DNA from: JAAFIP01 sp031428975
GTDB lineage: Bacteria > Pseudomonadota > Gammaproteobacteria > Burkholderiales > Burkholderiaceae_C
Assembly (NCBI GenBank): GCA_031428975.1
Contig: JANOYR010000302.1
Coordinates: 1 to 24,263 of the forward strand
Length of the DNA: 24,263 nt
Direction of reading: 5' to 3'
A program made the translations under genes and the position numbers. Each line of letters starts with the position of its first letter. Within the stretch, counting starts at the first letter, position 1. Under the pieces are notes generated by a model. That model did not search any database. It saw only the letters and a list, made by a program, of their open reading frames with translations, and had not been told where the DNA came from. This document shows positions 22,539-24,263 of this stretch, in pieces.

Positions 22539-23192
22539 ATGCAACAGTTCACCATCCACAAGGGCCTTGCCCTGCCGCTTGACCGCGAAAACGTCGATAC
22601 AGACGCCATCATTCCTAAGCAATTCCTCAAATCCATCCGCAAAACGGGTTTTGGCGTGAATTTGTTTGACGAATGGCGCTATTTGGATGCGGGCTTTCCC
22701 GGGCAAGACCCGGCCAGCCGCAAGCCCAACCCTGATTTCATCTTGAACCACCCGCGCTACGCAGGCGCTTCGGTGCTTTTGGCGCGCAAAAACTTTGGCT
22801 GCGGTTCAAGCCGCGAGCATGCGCCCTGGGCGTTGGACCAATACGGTTTTCGCTGCGTCATTGCTCCTAGTTTTGCCGATATATTCTTTAATAACTGCTT
22901 CAAAAACGGCCTGCTGCCCATCGTCTTGCCCGAGGCGCAAATCAGCCAACTGTTTGACGACGCGCTGGCCTTTCCCGGCTACCAGCTCACGGTGGATTTA
23001 GAACGCCAAGTGGTGGTCAAGCCCCAAGGCGAAGAGCTGCGCTTTGAGGTGCAAGCTTTTCGCAAATACTGCCTGCTCAACGGCTTTGACGACATCGGCC
23101 TAACTCTGCGCCAGTCAGACAAAATCAAAGCCTTTGAAACCCAGCGCCTAGCCACCAAGCCGTGGCTGGCCAAGACGCTGGTAGCAGCCTAG
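22539..23192 (+). CDS. leuD: 3-isopropylmalate dehydratase small subunit
   Basis: This 217-residue swivel-domain subunit is the partner of LeuC. NVDTDAIIPKQFL (about 19-31) and FGCGSSREHAPWAL are the family signatures. The ATG at 22539 is one base after the entericidin-like stop and matches the usual N-terminus; the frame runs further upstream inside the lipoprotein gene but without homology. Close packing suggests its translation depends on the small gene before it. Confidence 0.97.
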   Translation: MQQFTIHKGLALPLDRENVDTDAIIPKQFLKSIRKTGFGVNLFDEWRYLDAGFPGQDPASRKPNPDFILNHPRYAGASVLLARKNFGCGSSREHAPWALDQYGFRCVIAPSFADIFFNNCFKNGLLPIVLPEAQISQLFDDALAFPGYQLTVDLERQVVVKPQGEELRFEVQAFRKYCLLNGFDDIGLTLRQSDKIKAFETQRLATKPWLAKTLVAA

Positions 23193-23201
23193 CGATACAC
23201 C

Positions 23202-23630
23202 ATGGCACATAAACTCTTTTCCACTTTGGCTTTGGCCGCTAGCTGCCTTGCGCCAGTTGCACATGCTGGCTTATTGGACGATTTGTTCAAAAACCCCAAC
23301 ATTCAAAGCCTCATCAATCGCCCCGACCTGAACACCATGGTGGCCGCCTGCCGTGACGCAACCTACCGCGCCGCCAACACCGCCCAATGTCAAAACATTG
23401 AAAACGCCGTGGTGCTAGCCAAACTACCCAACGAAATGCGTGTGCTCATGGGCAACCCGCAAAGCGCCAACTCCCTGCGTGAGATCTGCACCGCCGTGCA
23501 ATCCACAGCGCAGGCCAACAGCTACCTGTGCGCGCAGCTGCGCAGCGCCGAGTCCGCTGTTGGAGCACCCGCAGCCGTGCCAGCTCCTGCTCCAGCTGCG
23601 CCAGCGGGTGGTGGCACTGATTTACGTTAA
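23202..23630 (+). CDS. Small exported protein of unknown function
   Basis: This 142-residue protein has a clear signal peptide (MAHKLFSTLALAASCLAPVAHA, probable cleavage after Ala22). The mature part is about 90 residues of predicted helix with four cysteines (in AACRDA, AQCQN, EICTA, YLCAQ), then an Ala/Pro-rich tail (about 115-137). Four cysteines in a periplasmic protein suggest two disulfides, which is inference. It starts 9 bp after leuD, with leuB 56 bp further on, so it is probably cotranscribed with the leu genes. I do not recognise a family. Confidence 0.82.
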   Translation: MAHKLFSTLALAASCLAPVAHAGLLDDLFKNPNIQSLINRPDLNTMVAACRDATYRAANTAQCQNIENAVVLAKLPNEMRVLMGNPQSANSLREICTAVQSTAQANSYLCAQLRSAESAVGAPAAVPAPAPAAPAGGGTDLR

Positions 23631-23686
23631 AAATTTGGCCATTGTCAGCGTCAAATTGTCATAGTTCACTATATAAGTAATAGCAT

Positions 23687-24263
23687 ATGAAAATCGCAAT
23701 CCTCCCCGGTGATGGCATCGGCACAGAAATCGTGGCTGAGGCCGTGAAGGTTTTAAACACACTGGGTTTAAAGTTTGAATCCGAAACCGCCCTTGTAGGC
23801 GGCGCAGCCTATGAGGCCCACGGCCACCCGTTGCCCGAGGCCACGCTCAAGCTGGCCATGCAAGCCGATGCCGTACTATTTGGCGCGGTGGGCGACTGGA
23901 AATACGACAAGCTGGACCGCCCGCTGCGCCCTGAGCAAGCCATTTTGGGGCTGCGCAAAAACATGGGACTGTTTGCCAACTTTCGCCCAGCCATTTGCTA
24001 CGAGCAGTTGGTCGATGCATCGAGCCTGAAACCTGAATTGGTCTCGGGGCTGGACATTTTGATCATTCGCGAGCTCACAGGCGACATTTATTTTGGCCAA
24101 CCGCGCGGCCGTCGTGTGGCCACCGACGGGCATTTTCCGGGCGCTGAGGAAGCGTTTGACACGATGCGCTACTCCCGCCCTGAGATCGAGCGCATCGCCC
24201 ATGTGGCCTTCCAAGCCGCCATGAAGCGTGACAAACGCGTGACCAGCGTGGACAAAGCCAATG
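23687..24263 (+). CDS. leuB: 3-isopropylmalate dehydrogenase (5' part, cut by window end)
   Basis: The first 192 residues of LeuB are present; the family is about 355 residues. MKIAILPGDGIGTEIVAEAV is the N-terminal signature, followed by VGDWKYDKLDRPLRPEQAIL and the substrate loop RELTGDIYFGQPRG (both typical). It oxidises and decarboxylates 3-isopropylmalate with NAD. No clear ribosome-binding site precedes the ATG. The 56-bp space before it contains two TTGTCA hexamers (23642 and 23656) but no well-spaced -10 box, so an internal promoter is uncertain. Confidence 0.96.
   Translation, partial: MKIAILPGDGIGTEIVAEAVKVLNTLGLKFESETALVGGAAYEAHGHPLPEATLKLAMQADAVLFGAVGDWKYDKLDRPLRPEQAILGLRKNMGLFANFRPAICYEQLVDASSLKPELVSGLDILIIRELTGDIYFGQPRGRRVATDGHFPGAEEAFDTMRYSRPEIERIAHVAFQAAMKRDKRVTSVDKAN

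Noticed and set aside
23642..23683. Internal leuB promoter from TTGTCA boxes
   Set aside because: No -10 box at acceptable spacing; TATAAG is only 10 bp from the nearer TTGTCA.
1..24263. CRISPR arrays, tRNA or rRNA genes, insertion sequences, phage genes
   Set aside because: None was found by eye on either strand; nearly all of the window is accounted for by ordinary coding sequence.

Overview
The window looks like chromosomal DNA of a betaproteobacterium, most likely Burkholderiales and Comamonadaceae-like. The basis is protein character and gene order: a 328-residue Mdh, a CoA-ester lyase after mdh, gntR-sdhCDAB-sdhE-gltA, and leuC-entericidin-leuD-leuB. No rRNA, tRNA, transposase, integrase or CRISPR array was seen. 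The organism call is inference.

Region 1 (about 1-8820) is a TCA-cycle block. On the minus strand mdh is followed by a CitE-like CoA-ester lyase that runs off the left edge. On the plus strand, diverging from mdh, lie a HutC-type GntR regulator, an aquaporin Z and the compact operon sdhC-sdhD-sdhA-sdhB-sdhE-gltA. A perfect 12-bp palindrome sits in the mdh/gntR divergent region. A strong bidirectional terminator closes gltA.

Region 2 (8819-20622) is a run of twelve tightly packed minus-strand genes that reads as one catabolic operon. In transcription order they are: FadR-type GntR regulator, SMP-30-type lactonase, cytosolic beta-propeller, PdxA2-like dehydrogenase, rhamnonate-dehydratase-like enolase-superfamily enzyme, DHDPS-family protein resembling L-2-keto-3-deoxyarabonate dehydratase, orphan Bug/TctC binding protein, cytochrome b561-like membrane protein, and a four-gene CUT1-type sugar ABC transporter (ATPase, binding protein, two permeases). 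The likely theme is uptake of a sugar or sugar acid, lactone opening, and two dehydrations towards 2-oxoglutarate semialdehyde and hence 2-oxoglutarate. The sugar dehydrogenase and the semialdehyde dehydrogenase are not in the window, and the exact substrate cannot be read from sequence. This operon lies between gltA and leuC, which are usually close together in Burkholderiales, so it looks like a lineage-specific insertion.

Region 3 (about 20623-24263) is the leucine operon: leuC, a 42-residue entericidin-like lipoprotein, leuD, a small exported protein of unknown function, and leuB, which is cut by the right edge. The space upstream of leuC holds two AT-rich inverted repeats.

The points most worth a second look are the composition of the catabolic operon (b561, orphan Bug protein, PdxA2 without its usual kinase), the candidate operators of the two GntR regulators, and the two small exported proteins inside the leucine operon.
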